Below, one piece after another: positions 41,905-50,761 of a stretch of 64,000 nt of DNA. The translations under genes and the position numbers were made by a program. The notes beneath the pieces are model-generated. The model was not told where the DNA came from. It made no database searches and worked only from the letters and a program-made list of their open reading frames with translations. The DNA comes from Brenneria nigrifluens DSM 30175 = ATCC 13028 (lineage in GTDB: Bacteria > Pseudomonadota > Gammaproteobacteria > Enterobacterales > Enterobacteriaceae): NCBI RefSeq assembly GCF_005484965.1, contig NZ_CP034036.1, forward strand, positions 4,402,001 to 4,466,000. The letters run 5' to 3'. Each line of letters starts with the position of its first letter. Position 1 is the stretch's first letter.

Positions 41905-42891
41905 ATGTCACATTTTGAACTACAGCCCGGTTTTGATTTTCAGCAGGCCGGCAAGCAGGTACTGAAGATTGAACGCGACGGGCTGGCGCAGCTGGACCAG
42001 TACATTGACGACAACTTCACCCGGGCCGGCGAAAAAATATTCCACTGCCGGGGGAAGGTGGTGGTGATGGGCATGGGGAAATCCGGCCATATCGGCCGCA
42101 AAATGGCCGCCACCTTCGCCAGTACCGGCACGCCGGCCTTCTTCGTTCATCCGGGCGAGGCCAGCCACGGCGATCTGGGCATGGTTACCCCGCACGATAT
42201 CGTGATCGCCATTTCCAACTCCGGCGAATCCCATGAGATTCTGGCGCTGATCCCGGTACTGAAACGTCTGCAGGTGTTCCTGATCTGCATGACCGGCAAC
42301 CCCGAAAGCACCATGGGAAAAGCCGCCGATATCCATCTGTGCGTTCGTGTTCCGCAGGAAGCCTGCCCGCTCGGGCTCGCGCCGACCAGCAGCACCACCG
42401 CCACGCTGGTGATGGGGGATGCGCTGGCCGTCGCGCTGCTACAGGCGCGCGGCTTTACCGCCGAAGATTTCGCCCTATCCCACCCCGGCGGCGCGCTGGG
42501 TCGCAAGCTTCTGCTGCGCGTCAGCGATATCATGCACGCCGGCGACGAGATCCCGCACGTCGCCCATGACGCCTCCCTGCGCGACGCGCTGGTGGAAATT
42601 ACGCGCAAAAATCTGGGGATGACGGTAATCTGCGGCGCGGATATGAAAATCCAGGGCATCTTCACCGATGGCGACCTGCGGCGGATTTTCGATATGGGGA
42701 TTGACTTGAACAGCGCGCGAATTGCTGATGTGATGACCGCGGGCGGTATTCGCGTAACGCCGCAAACGCTGGCGGTGGATGCCCTGAACCTGATGCAATC
42801 ACGCCATATTACCTCGCTGCTGGTGGCGGAGGACGATCGTCTGGTCGGCATCGTTCATATGCACGATATGCTGCGCGCCGGCGTGGTGTGA
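41905..42891 (+). CDS. kdsD: arabinose-5-phosphate isomerase KdsD
   Basis: Converts ribulose 5-phosphate to arabinose 5-phosphate, the first step of Kdo synthesis for LPS. Length is 328 residues. An N-terminal SIS sugar-isomerase domain (~40-185) shows GKSGHIGRKMAATFASTGTPAFFVHPGEASHGDLGM, including the Lys and His used by the family. Two CBS domains follow (~205-265, 275-328). It sits 54 bases after yrbG and 66 before kdsC. Confidence 0.97.
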   Translation: MSHFELQPGFDFQQAGKQVLKIERDGLAQLDQYIDDNFTRAGEKIFHCRGKVVVMGMGKSGHIGRKMAATFASTGTPAFFVHPGEASHGDLGMVTPHDIVIAISNSGESHEILALIPVLKRLQVFLICMTGNPESTMGKAADIHLCVRVPQEACPLGLAPTSSTTATLVMGDALAVALLQARGFTAEDFALSHPGGALGRKLLLRVSDIMHAGDEIPHVAHDASLRDALVEITRKNLGMTVICGADMKIQGIFTDGDLRRIFDMGIDLNSARIADVMTAGGIRVTPQTLAVDALNLMQSRHITSLLVAEDDRLVGIVHMHDMLRAGVV

Positions 42892-42957
42892 TACATCACG
42901 GCGGTTAACAAATCACGCACGGCGCGTTAAATACTGTAGGGTAAGAGAGAGACATGC

Positions 42958-43524
42958 ATGAGTAAAATCAGGGCGCAAACCGATACCTGTTACGGACCTG
43001 TCGATCGGCAGGTGCTGGATAAGGCCCGCGATGTTCGTTTGTTGATCTGCGACGTTGACGGCGTACTGTCCGACGGCCTGATTTACATGGGCAATCAGGG
43101 CGAGGAGCTGAAAACGTTCAACGTCCGGGATGGCTACGGTATTCGCTGTTTGCTGACGTCAGGTATTGAAGTCGCCATCATTACCGGCCGCACCGCCAAT
43201 ATGCTCGTCGATCGCTGTAAGACATTGGGGATCGCCCACCTTTATCAGGGGCAATCGGACAAGATTTTGGCCTTCAACGATCTGTTGGATAAACTGTCGC
43301 TGACGGCCGACCAGGTCGCCTATATCGGCGACGATCTGATCGACTGGCCGGTAATGGCCCAGGTGGGCTTAAGCGTCGCCGTCGCCGACGCGCATCCGCT
43401 GCTGTTGCCGCGCGCCGACTATGTCACCCGCATCGCCGGCGGACGCGGCGCGGTACGTGAACTTTGCGATTTAATTCTGTTCTCACAGAATAAGCTGGAG
43501 CATGCCAAAGGGTTGTCGATATGA
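42958..43524 (+). CDS. kdsC: 3-deoxy-D-manno-octulosonate 8-phosphate phosphatase KdsC
   Basis: HAD-superfamily phosphatase that removes phosphate from Kdo-8-P to free Kdo. Length is 188 residues as in E. coli. The HAD motif I is DVDGVLSDG (Asp nucleophile ~32), motif II IITGRTA (~75), motif III GDDLIDWPVM (~124). The C-terminal tail RIAGGRGAVRELCDLIL closes the active site of the neighbouring subunit in the tetramer. Its stop overlaps the lptC start by four bases (ATGA). Confidence 0.97.
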   Translation: MSKIRAQTDTCYGPVDRQVLDKARDVRLLICDVDGVLSDGLIYMGNQGEELKTFNVRDGYGIRCLLTSGIEVAIITGRTANMLVDRCKTLGIAHLYQGQSDKILAFNDLLDKLSLTADQVAYIGDDLIDWPVMAQVGLSVAVADAHPLLLPRADYVTRIAGGRGAVRELCDLILFSQNKLEHAKGLSI

Positions 43525-44087
43525 GTAAAACAAAGCGTTGGCTGACAGCCTTGCTGGCACTGCTGGCTCTCGTTCTGATCGGCTGGAATTTCGCCGATCG
43601 CGACGCGGCGCCCCCGCCTGATAATCAGGATAACGCCGTGCCGGTTTACACCAGCGAGAAAACCGCGACGCGGGTTTACAGCCCCGCCGGGAAGCTGAGT
43701 TACCGACTGATTTCCGACAAAGCGGAATATTTCAATGACGAGCAACTGAGCTGGTTTACCGCCCCGGTCGCCACGCTGTTCAACGAACAGGGTACCGCCA
43801 CCTGGTCGGTGCGCGCCGATCGCGCCAAGCTGACCAAAGATAAAATGCTCTATCTGTACGGTCACGTCGAGGTCAACAGTCTGACCAATGACTCACAGCT
43901 GGAGCGGATAAAAACGGACAATGCCCAGGTTAATCTGGTGACGCAGGACGTCTCCTCCGACGATGAAGTCACGCTGTACGGCGCCAGTTTCACCTCTAAC
44001 GGGATGAAAATGCGTGGTAATCTGCGTGAAAAGAGAGCCGAGTTGATCGAAAAGGTAAAAACTTCTTATGAAATTCAACACAAATAA
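43521..44087 (+). CDS. lptC: LPS export ABC transporter periplasmic protein LptC
   Basis: Bitopic inner-membrane protein that receives LPS from LptB2FG and passes it to LptA. Length is 188 residues (191 in E. coli). A single N-terminal helix (about 7-24) is followed by a periplasmic beta-jellyroll with LSYRLISDKAEYFNDEQLSWFTAP. It overlaps kdsC by four bases and lptA by twenty, so the three are translationally linked. Confidence 0.96.
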   Translation: MSKTKRWLTALLALLALVLIGWNFADRDAAPPPDNQDNAVPVYTSEKTATRVYSPAGKLSYRLISDKAEYFNDEQLSWFTAPVATLFNEQGTATWSVRADRAKLTKDKMLYLYGHVEVNSLTNDSQLERIKTDNAQVNLVTQDVSSDDEVTLYGASFTSNGMKMRGNLREKRAELIEKVKTSYEIQHK

Positions 44088-44640
44088 CCCGATGCGTCAT
44101 GCCCTGTTCGCCAGCTCGCTGTTCGCCTTCAGCATTCCGGCTTTCGCCGTAACCGGGGACAGCGAGCAGCCCATTCATATCGATTCCGCCCAGCAGTCTC
44201 TTGATATGCAAGGCAACACCGTGACCTTCACCGGCAACGTGGTGGTCAGGCAGGGCACCATCGAGGTGAAGGCCGATAAGGTGGTGGTGATACGTCCGCA
44301 GGGCGAGCAAGGCAGAGAGGTGGTCGAAGGCTACGGCAACCCGGTCACGTTTTACCAAATGCAGGACAACGGCAAGCCGGTGAAAGGCCACGCCCAGAAA
44401 ATCCGCTACGAGCTGGACAGGGATTTTCTGACGCTGACCGGCAATGCCTATCTGGAGCAGTTGGACAGCAACGTTAAAGGCGACCGAATCACCTATCTGG
44501 TGAAGCAGCAGCAGATGGAGGCGTTCAGCGATAAAGGCAAACGCGTGACGACGGTATTGGTCCCCTCGCAGCTTCAGCAGAAAGATAACAAGGGGCAATC
44601 CTCCCCTGCTCAGCAACCGCAACCACGAGTCACTGAATAA
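44068..44640 (+). CDS. lptA: LPS transport periplasmic bridge protein LptA
   Basis: Periplasmic protein that forms the bridge carrying LPS from LptC to LptD. Length is 190 residues. The signal peptide (1-27) ends SIPAFA before VTGDSEQPIHIDSAQQSLDMQ. The OstA-like beta-jellyroll spans ~35-145 (GNTVTFTGNVVVRQGTIEV). It starts inside the lptC 3' end and is followed by lptB after three bases. In E. coli a sigma-E promoter lies inside this cluster; I did not identify it here. Confidence 0.97.
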   Translation: MKFNTNNPMRHALFASSLFAFSIPAFAVTGDSEQPIHIDSAQQSLDMQGNTVTFTGNVVVRQGTIEVKADKVVVIRPQGEQGREVVEGYGNPVTFYQMQDNGKPVKGHAQKIRYELDRDFLTLTGNAYLEQLDSNVKGDRITYLVKQQQMEAFSDKGKRVTTVLVPSQLQQKDNKGQSSPAQQPQPRVTE

Positions 44641-44643
44641 TTT

Positions 44644-45369
44644 ATGGCAACATTAATCGCAGAAAATCTGGCCAAGGCGTATAAAGGCCGTAAGGTCGTG
44701 AAAAATGTCAGCCTGACCGTCAATTCCGGCGAGATTGTCGGCCTGTTGGGCCCCAACGGCGCCGGGAAAACCACCACGTTCTATATGGTGGTGGGGATTG
44801 TGCAACGCGATGAAGGGAGGATCGTGATTGATGACGAAGATATCAGCCTGCTGCCCCTGCACGATCGCGCGCTGAGGGGAATCGGCTACTTACCCCAGGA
44901 AGCGTCCATCTTCCGCCGGTTGAGCGTGTATGACAATCTGATGGCGATACTGCAGATCCGCAAGGATCTGACCTCGGAGCAGCAGGAAGACCGCGCCAAC
45001 GAGCTGATGGAAGAATTCCATATTATTCATTTGCGCGATAGTCTGGGACAATCCCTGTCCGGCGGGGAAAGGCGTCGGGTGGAAATTGCCCGCGCGCTGG
45101 CGGCGAATCCCAAATTCATCCTGCTGGATGAGCCTTTTGCCGGCGTCGATCCCATTTCGGTGATTGATATCAAAAAAATAATCGAGCATCTGCGCGACAG
45201 CGGACTGGGCGTGTTGATTACCGATCATAACGTCCGCGAAACGCTGGACGTCTGTGAACGCGCCTATATCGTCAGTCAGGGACATTTAATCGCTCACGGT
45301 TCCCCCACAGAGATACTGGCCGACGAACAGGTCAAGCGCGTCTATCTGGGCGAAGGCTTCCGACTCTGA
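44644..45369 (+). CDS. lptB: LPS export ABC transporter ATPase LptB
   Basis: Cytosolic ATPase that drives LPS extraction with LptF and LptG. Length is 241 residues. The Walker A GPNGAGKT is at 36-43, signature SLSGGERRRVEIARA near 138, Walker B FILLDEPFAGVDP near 158-170 with catalytic Glu, and the switch His in ITDHNVRETLD near 195. It lies three bases after lptA and 52 before rpoN, the order conserved through proteobacteria. Confidence 0.98.
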   Translation: MATLIAENLAKAYKGRKVVKNVSLTVNSGEIVGLLGPNGAGKTTTFYMVVGIVQRDEGRIVIDDEDISLLPLHDRALRGIGYLPQEASIFRRLSVYDNLMAILQIRKDLTSEQQEDRANELMEEFHIIHLRDSLGQSLSGGERRRVEIARALAANPKFILLDEPFAGVDPISVIDIKKIIEHLRDSGLGVLITDHNVRETLDVCERAYIVSQGHLIAHGSPTEILADEQVKRVYLGEGFRL

Positions 45370-45421
45370 TAGGGTAGGATTTTTCATTGAACGATATGGT
45401 AAGTAAGGACGTCGGCGCTAC

Positions 45422-46855
45422 ATGAAGCAAGGTTTGCAACTCAGGCTTAGCCAGCAACTGGCCATGACTCCACAGCTACAGCAGGCCATACGCCTGCTGC
45501 AACTGTCCACGCTTGAACTGCAACAAGAGATTCAACTGGCGCTGGAAAGCAATCCGTTGCTTGAGCAAACGGACACCCACGAAGAAATAGAGTCATTCGA
45601 GACCGTCGACAGCGATTCGCTGGATACCGGTGAAGCGCTTGAGCACAAGGATATGCCGGAGGAGTTGCCGCTCGACGCCACCTGGGACGAAATTTATTCC
45701 GCCGGCACGCCTTCCGGCACCGGCACCGACTATCGGGACGAGGAACTGCCGATCTACCAGGGTGAAACCACCCAGACCCTGCAGGATTACCTGATGTGGC
45801 AGGTGGAGCTGACGCCGTTTTCGGATACCGACGCGGCCATCGCCACCTCCATCGTCGACGCCGTGGACAACACCGGCTATCTCACCGTGCCGCTGGAAGA
45901 CATTCTCGACAGCATCGGCGATGAAAGCGTCACGCTGGACGAAGTGGAGGCGGTGCTCAAGCGGGTACAACGCTTTGATCCCATTGGCGTCGCCGCGCGC
46001 GATCTGCGCGATTGTCTGCTGGTTCAGCTTTCGCAGTTTGCCGACGATACCCCCCGGCTTGGCGAGGCACGGCTGATTGTCAGCGACCATCTCGACCTGC
46101 TGGCGAATCATGATTTCCGCAGCCTTATCCGCGCCACCCGACTGAAAGAAGAGATACTGAAGGAAGCGTTGGCGCTGATTCAGTCTCTCGACCCCCGTCC
46201 GGGGCAGTCAATCAACACCGGGGAGTCGGAATATGTGATCCCCGACGTGTTGGTGCGCAAAATTCAGGGACACTGGGTGGTCGAATTGAATAGCGACAGC
46301 GTTCCCCGGTTGCAGATTAATCAGCAGTATGCCGCGTTGGGCAACAGCACGCGCAGCGACAGCGACGGTCAGTTTATCCGCAGCCATTTGCAGGAAGCCC
46401 GTTGGCTGATAAAAAGCCTGGAAAGCCGTAATGATACCCTGCTCAAAGTCACCCGCTGCATTGTCGAACAGCAGCAAGACTTTTTCGAGCGGGGGGAAGA
46501 ATTTATGAAGCCGATGGTGCTGGCCGATATCGCCCAGGTTGTGGATATGCACGAATCCACCATTTCCCGCGTCACCACGCAGAAGTTTCTGCACAGTCCG
46601 CGCGGCATTTTTGAACTAAAATATTTCTTCTCCAGCCATGTGAATACCGACAGCGGGGGCGAAGCCTCGTCGACCGCCATCCGGGCGCTGGTGAAAAAGT
46701 TAATCGCTGCGGAAAACCCCGCCAAACCTTTAAGCGACAGTAAGCTCACCACGCTGCTCTCCGATCAGGGCATCATCGTGGCGCGGCGTACGGTGGCGAA
46801 ATACCGAGAGTCTTTATCTATCCCACCATCAAATCAGCGTAAACAGCTGGTTTGA
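45422..46855 (+). CDS. rpoN: RNA polymerase sigma-54 factor RpoN
   Basis: Sigma-54, which recognises -24/-12 promoters and needs AAA+ activators; it serves nitrogen assimilation among others. Length is 477 residues as in E. coli. Region I is Gln/Leu-rich (LSQQLAMTPQLQQAIRLLQLSTLELQQEI, residues 9-37) and binds activators. An acidic region II follows, then the core-binding region. The C-terminal RpoN box ARRTVAKYRESL is intact. Downstream genes hpf, ptsN, rapZ and npr follow in the usual order. Confidence 0.98.
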   Translation: MKQGLQLRLSQQLAMTPQLQQAIRLLQLSTLELQQEIQLALESNPLLEQTDTHEEIESFETVDSDSLDTGEALEHKDMPEELPLDATWDEIYSAGTPSGTGTDYRDEELPIYQGETTQTLQDYLMWQVELTPFSDTDAAIATSIVDAVDNTGYLTVPLEDILDSIGDESVTLDEVEAVLKRVQRFDPIGVAARDLRDCLLVQLSQFADDTPRLGEARLIVSDHLDLLANHDFRSLIRATRLKEEILKEALALIQSLDPRPGQSINTGESEYVIPDVLVRKIQGHWVVELNSDSVPRLQINQQYAALGNSTRSDSDGQFIRSHLQEARWLIKSLESRNDTLLKVTRCIVEQQQDFFERGEEFMKPMVLADIAQVVDMHESTISRVTTQKFLHSPRGIFELKYFFSSHVNTDSGGEASSTAIRALVKKLIAAENPAKPLSDSKLTTLLSDQGIIVARRTVAKYRESLSIPPSNQRKQLV

Positions 46856-46877
46856 TCTCAACTAGAAGGAAGACGCT

Positions 46878-47165
46878 ATGCAGCTAAACATTACCGGACA
46901 CCACATCGAAATTACGCCGCCGCTGCGCGATTTCGTGAATACCAAGTTCGCCAAATTAGAGCAATACTTCGACCGTATTAATCTGGTTAACGTGGTACTT
47001 AAAGTGGAGAAAGTACAACAAATCGCCGATGCCACGCTGCACGTTAACGGCGGAGAGCTGCATGCCACATCAGAAGCGGAAGATATGTACGCCGCCATTG
47101 ATTTGCTGATCGATAAACTGGCCCGACAGCTAAACAAGCACAAGGATAAGCTTAAACAGCACTGA
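46878..47165 (+). CDS. hpf: ribosome hibernation promoting factor HPF (short form)
   Basis: A 95-residue ribosome-binding protein that stabilises 100S dimers in stationary phase together with RMF. The beta-alpha-beta-beta-beta-alpha fold is clear, from MQLNITGHHIEITPPLRDFVNTKF to the C-terminal helix AIDLLIDKLARQLNKHK. It has no C-terminal extension, so it is the short form. It follows rpoN by 22 bases with AGAAGGAAGACGCT as ribosome site. Confidence 0.97.
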   Translation: MQLNITGHHIEITPPLRDFVNTKFAKLEQYFDRINLVNVVLKVEKVQQIADATLHVNGGELHATSEAEDMYAAIDLLIDKLARQLNKHKDKLKQH

Positions 47166-47176
47166 TTTTTCTCCCT

Positions 47177-47225
47177 GCCCGAACGGGCGGGGAACAGACC
47201 CGGCCCATAAAATACCCGGGCCGGG
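47177..47225 (+). other. stacked hairpins between hpf and ptsN
   Basis: GCCC-GAAC-GGGC near 47178-47189 and CCCGGCCC (47199-47206) with GGGCCGGG (47218-47225) follow the hpf stop (TGATTTTTCTCCC). They could reduce read-through into ptsN or protect the hpf mRNA end. No T run follows the second stem. Confidence 0.45.
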
Positions 47226-47262
47226 CTCACCGGAAGTGGAAGCGTCGTCAAGTGAAGATAAA

Positions 47263-47736
47263 ATGAACAACGATCCCGTTTTGCAGCTCAGCACCGTGCT
47301 ACGTCCCGAGTGCACCCGAAGTTCCGTCCACTGCCAAAGTAAAAAACGGGCATTGGAAATTATCAGCGAACTGGCGGCCCGGCAGCTTAATCTGTCTTCG
47401 CAGATTATCTTTGACGCCCTCCTCGCGCGGGAACGCATGGGCAGTACCGGCATCGGCAACGGCATCGCCATTCCGCATGGCAAGCTCGAGGACGACAACG
47501 CCCTGGGCGCGGTCGGGGTATTTATCCAGTTGGAACAGCCTATCGCGTTCGACGCCGTTGACAACCAAGCCGTTGATTTGCTTTTTGCCTTGCTGGTTCC
47601 GGCAGAACAATGTAAAACCCATTTACATACGCTATCGCTGATCGCCAGGCGACTGGCCGATAAAACCGTTTGCCGGCGTCTGCGCGCCGCGCAAAGCGAT
47701 GAAGCGCTGTATCAGATTATGACGGAAGCCGGTTAA
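47263..47736 (+). CDS. ptsN: nitrogen PTS phosphocarrier EIIA-Ntr (PtsN)
   Basis: Terminal phospho-acceptor of the nitrogen PTS (PtsP-NPr-PtsN); it regulates K+ uptake, KdpD and other targets rather than transporting sugar. Start 47263 (MNNDPVLQLSTVL) gives 157 residues. The phosphorylated His72 is in GIGNGIAIPHGKLED, and the EIIA fold continues with PIAFDAVDNQAVDLLFALLVP. The ribosome site is weak (AGTGAAGATAAA). A longer in-frame start would add nine unmatched residues. The partner NPr is two genes downstream. Confidence 0.95.
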   Translation: MNNDPVLQLSTVLRPECTRSSVHCQSKKRALEIISELAARQLNLSSQIIFDALLARERMGSTGIGNGIAIPHGKLEDDNALGAVGVFIQLEQPIAFDAVDNQAVDLLFALLVPAEQCKTHLHTLSLIARRLADKTVCRRLRAAQSDEALYQIMTEAG

Positions 47737-47869
47737 ATCAGGTGGTGATGATGAGCAATGGCGGCACGATCGGGAATCACCGTTTTCCTACCATTCATTG
47801 TGCAAACAATCATGATCAAAACAATGGCAGCGACAGGTCGCCATCACGTTGCCAGGGGGGAATCGCCAG

Positions 47870-48727
47870 ATGGTGCTGATGATCGTCAGTGGTCGCTCGG
47901 GTTCAGGAAAATCCGTAGCCCTGCGCGCGCTGGAAGATATGGGATTCTACTGTGTAGACAACCTTCCTGTGGTTCTGCTGCCGGAATTGGCCGCTACGCT
48001 GGCTGAGCGCAATATCTCTGCGGCGGTCAGCATCGACGTGCGCAATATGCCGGAGTCGCCGGAAATCTTTGAGCACGCCATGGTCCAGTTGCCGCAAAGC
48101 TTCGCGCCGCAGTTGCTGTTTCTGGATGCCGATCGCAATACGCTGATCCGCCGTTACAGCGATACCCGCCGTCTGCACCCGCTGTCCAGCAAGAATCTGT
48201 CGCTGGAAAGCGCCATCGATCAGGAAAACGATCTGCTGGAGCCGCTGCGTTCACGCGCCGATCTGATCATCGACACCTCCGAAATGTCGGTGCACGAGCT
48301 GGCTGAAATGCTGCGTACCCGTCTGCTCGGCAAACGGGAACGAGAACTGACGATGGTGTTCGAGTCTTTCGGCTACAAGCATGGCATCCCCATCGACGCC
48401 GACTACGTGTTTGACGTGCGTTTTCTGCCCAACCCCCACTGGGACCCGAAATTGCGCCCGATGACCGGTCTGGACAAACCGGTGGCGGCCTTTCTCGACC
48501 GCCATACCGAAGTGCATAATTTTATTTATCAGACCCGCAGCTATCTGGAACTGTGGCTGCCGATGCTGGAAACCAATAACCGCAGCTACCTGACGGTGGC
48601 GATTGGCTGTACCGGGGGCAAACATCGTTCCGTTTACGTTGCGGAACAGCTGGCCGACTACTTTCGCTCGCGCGGCAAAAACGTGCAGTCACGCCACCGC
48701 ACGCTGGAAAAACGCAAGCCGTCATGA
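47870..48727 (+). CDS. rapZ: RNase adapter protein RapZ
   Basis: Binds the small RNA GlmZ and presents it to RNase E, so linking glucosamine-6-phosphate levels to glmS expression. Length is 285 residues from 47870, where AGGGGGGAAT gives a strong ribosome site; an in-frame start seven codons earlier is less likely. The Walker A GRSGSGKS is at 8-15. The C-terminal RNA-binding domain shows CTGGKHRSVYVAEQLADYF (~247-265) and a basic end HRTLEKRKPS. It overlaps npr by four bases. Confidence 0.97.
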   Translation: MVLMIVSGRSGSGKSVALRALEDMGFYCVDNLPVVLLPELAATLAERNISAAVSIDVRNMPESPEIFEHAMVQLPQSFAPQLLFLDADRNTLIRRYSDTRRLHPLSSKNLSLESAIDQENDLLEPLRSRADLIIDTSEMSVHELAEMLRTRLLGKRERELTMVFESFGYKHGIPIDADYVFDVRFLPNPHWDPKLRPMTGLDKPVAAFLDRHTEVHNFIYQTRSYLELWLPMLETNNRSYLTVAIGCTGGKHRSVYVAEQLADYFRSRGKNVQSRHRTLEKRKPS

Positions 48728-48996
48728 CCGTTCGGCACACCGTGGAAATCAAAAACAGGCTGGGTATGCATGCCCGGCCCGCCATGAAACTGTTCGAGCT
48801 GGTGCAAAGCTTCAACGCCGAGGTGATGCTGCGCAACGACAGCGGCACCGAAGCCGAGGCCAGCAGCGTGATCGCCATGCTGATGCTGGACTCGGCCAAA
48901 GGCCGTCTTATCGAAGTGGAAGCGAGCGGCCCGGATGAAACGCAGGCGCTGGCCGCGGTGATCGCGCTATTCGAAGCCGGATTCGACGAAGAATAA
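48724..48996 (+). CDS. npr: nitrogen PTS phosphocarrier NPr
   Basis: HPr-like carrier of the nitrogen PTS that passes phosphate from PtsP to PtsN. Length is 90 residues. The phosphorylated His16 lies in NRLGMHARPA, and a Ser/Thr-rich second helix region (EAEASSVIAMLML) replaces the regulatory Ser46 area of HPr. It overlaps rapZ (ATGA) and is convergent with pmbA, 30 bases away. Confidence 0.97.
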   Translation: MTVRHTVEIKNRLGMHARPAMKLFELVQSFNAEVMLRNDSGTEAEASSVIAMLMLDSAKGRLIEVEASGPDETQALAAVIALFEAGFDEE

Positions 48997-49026
48997 ACGC
49001 CGCTCTCCGGCCTGACGCCTCCCGCT

Positions 49027-50367
49027 CTACTCTCCGGCGATTTTCATCTCCGGCAGCAGCACCGAACCGCACTGGATATTACTGCGGGTTTCAATGTCAT
49101 CCCCGACCGTGACGATATTGCGCAACATCTCTTGCAGATTGCCGGCGATGGTAATCTCGCTGACCGGATACTGGATTTCACCGTTTTCCACCCAAAAACC
49201 CGAGGCGCCGCGAGAATAATCCCCGGTAACGCCGCTCACGCCCTGGCCCATTAATTCGGTCACCAGTAATCCCTTGCCCATCTGGCGGAGCAAAGCGTCA
49301 AAATCCAGCCCTTGTCCGGCAATACGCCAGTTATGAATGCCGCCGGCATGGCCGGTGCTCTTCATCCCCAGCTTGCGGGCGGAGTAGCTGGTCAGCAGCC
49401 AGGTTTGCAATACGCCGTCTTTGACGATTTCCCGCTGCCGGGTGCGCACCCCTTCGCTGTCGAACGGCGTTGACGCCAGCCCTTTGCGCAGGTGCGGCAA
49501 CTCTTCAATCGTCAGCCACTCGGGCAGGATCTGCCGACCGAGCTTATCCAGCAGGAAGGTGGATTTACGGTACACGCTGCCGCCGCTGATGGCGCCTACC
49601 AGATGACCGAACAGCCCGGTCGCCACTTCGGCGGAAAACAGCACCGGCGCCCGCATGGTCGGCAGCTTGCGCGGCGACAAACGGGATAGGGTGCGGCGCG
49701 CGCACTCCGCGCCGACCCATTCCGGCGTACGCAATTCATCCAGCGAGCGGCCGATGGTGTAGGCGTAGTCGCGCTCCATATCGCCGTTCACTTCGGCGAT
49801 CACGCTGCTGGACATGGAGTGGCGGCTGGAACAGTAGCTTTGCAGCATACCGTGGCTGTTGCCGAAAACCTTAATCCCATAGTGGCTGTTAAAGCTGCCG
49901 CCTTCGGTATTGGTGATACGCTTATCTGCCTGCAGCGCGGCCTGTTCCGCGCGGGCCGCCAGTTCAATCCCCCGCTCCGCATCCAGCTCCGACGGATGAA
50001 ACAGATCCAGATCCGGCGCGTCGAACGCCAGCAGGTCTTTATCCGCCGGGCCGGCGAACGGATCGACCGAGGTATAGCGGGCGATATCCAGCGCGGCCTG
50101 CACGGTGCGGGCAATGGCGTCCGGGCTGAGATCGGTCGATGACGCGCTGCCCTTGCGCTGCTGGTGATACACCGTAATCCCCAGCGCGCCGTCGCTGTTG
50201 AATTCAACGTTTTCCACCTCACCATAACGGGTGCTAACGCCAATCCCCGTCGTTTTCGACACCGCGACTTCCGCCGCATCCGAACCCGCACGCGCCAGCT
50301 CCAGCGCCTGTGCGACAGCCTGTTCCAGCGCTTTACGCTGTTGTGCAACCTGAGTGATTATTGTCAT
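49027..50367 (-). CDS. pmbA: metalloprotease subunit PmbA (TldE)
   Basis: Partner of TldD in the TldD/TldE protease, which trims leader peptides (for example microcin B17 and CcdA). The E subunit lacks the metal site. Start 50367 (MTIITQVAQQRKALEQAV) gives 446 residues against 450 in E. coli; the same frame runs 69 codons further without family similarity. Family blocks include TGISVSTRYGEVENVEF-like residues at ~40-56 and GHAGGIHNWRIAGQG near 350. Here it lies near tldD, separated by darP and an inserted toxin-antitoxin pair. Confidence 0.96.
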   Translation of the reverse strand: MTIITQVAQQRKALEQAVAQALELARAGSDAAEVAVSKTTGIGVSTRYGEVENVEFNSDGALGITVYHQQRKGSASSTDLSPDAIARTVQAALDIARYTSVDPFAGPADKDLLAFDAPDLDLFHPSELDAERGIELAARAEQAALQADKRITNTEGGSFNSHYGIKVFGNSHGMLQSYCSSRHSMSSSVIAEVNGDMERDYAYTIGRSLDELRTPEWVGAECARRTLSRLSPRKLPTMRAPVLFSAEVATGLFGHLVGAISGGSVYRKSTFLLDKLGRQILPEWLTIEELPHLRKGLASTPFDSEGVRTRQREIVKDGVLQTWLLTSYSARKLGMKSTGHAGGIHNWRIAGQGLDFDALLRQMGKGLLVTELMGQGVSGVTGDYSRGASGFWVENGEIQYPVSEITIAGNLQEMLRNIVTVGDDIETRSNIQCGSVLLPEMKIAGE

Positions 50368-50464
50368 CGTTCTGCCATAATGAGTAAGAAAACACCATGC
50401 CGCTGAGTCTAACAGAATCTCCGGGGAAGCGCGCCTTTCGCCGCGATGGACGCCGCCAGGCATG

Positions 50465-50484
50465 AGTGATACTTTAGTATCACT
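50465..50484 (+). promoter_or_regulatory. palindromic operator of the toxin-antitoxin operon
   Basis: AGTGATACT-TT-AGTATCACT is a perfect 20-bp palindrome 20 bases before the antitoxin start. Antitoxins of this class usually repress their own operon at such a site. It lies between divergent pmbA and the antitoxin gene and could touch both promoters. Confidence 0.75.
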
Positions 50485-50503
50485 TTCGCTATCGGAGGCA
50501 ACC

Positions 50504-50761
50504 ATGAAAGTAGAATTGGTGACCAACCTGAAACGGCAGGCGACCAGAATCCTTGCGGATCTGCGTGAGTCCAAAGAGGCGATCCTGATTACCGAACACG
50601 GCCAGCCATCCGCATATCTTGTCGACGTGGAAGATTATGAATTCATGCAACGCCGCCTGACGCTGCTGGAAGCGCTGTCCAAAGGCGAAAGGGCCGTGCT
50701 GGAGCAGCGCACCGTCTCCCATGCCCAGGCCAGGGAACGCCTGCAGAAATGGCTCAAATAG
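50504..50761 (+). CDS. type II antitoxin, Phd/YefM family
   Basis: An 85-residue protein of the Phd/YefM antitoxin family. The N-terminal part (MKVELVTNLKRQATRILADLRESKEAILITEHGQPSAYLVDVEDYE) is the DNA-binding and dimerisation fold, and the charged C-terminal helix would wrap the toxin. Start 50504 has ATCGGAGGCAACC before it; an in-frame start 14 codons earlier would run through the operator. It overlaps the toxin gene by 13 bases, which couples their translation. Its expected role is to neutralise the neighbouring toxin and repress the operon. Confidence 0.88.
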   Translation: MKVELVTNLKRQATRILADLRESKEAILITEHGQPSAYLVDVEDYEFMQRRLTLLEALSKGERAVLEQRTVSHAQARERLQKWLK

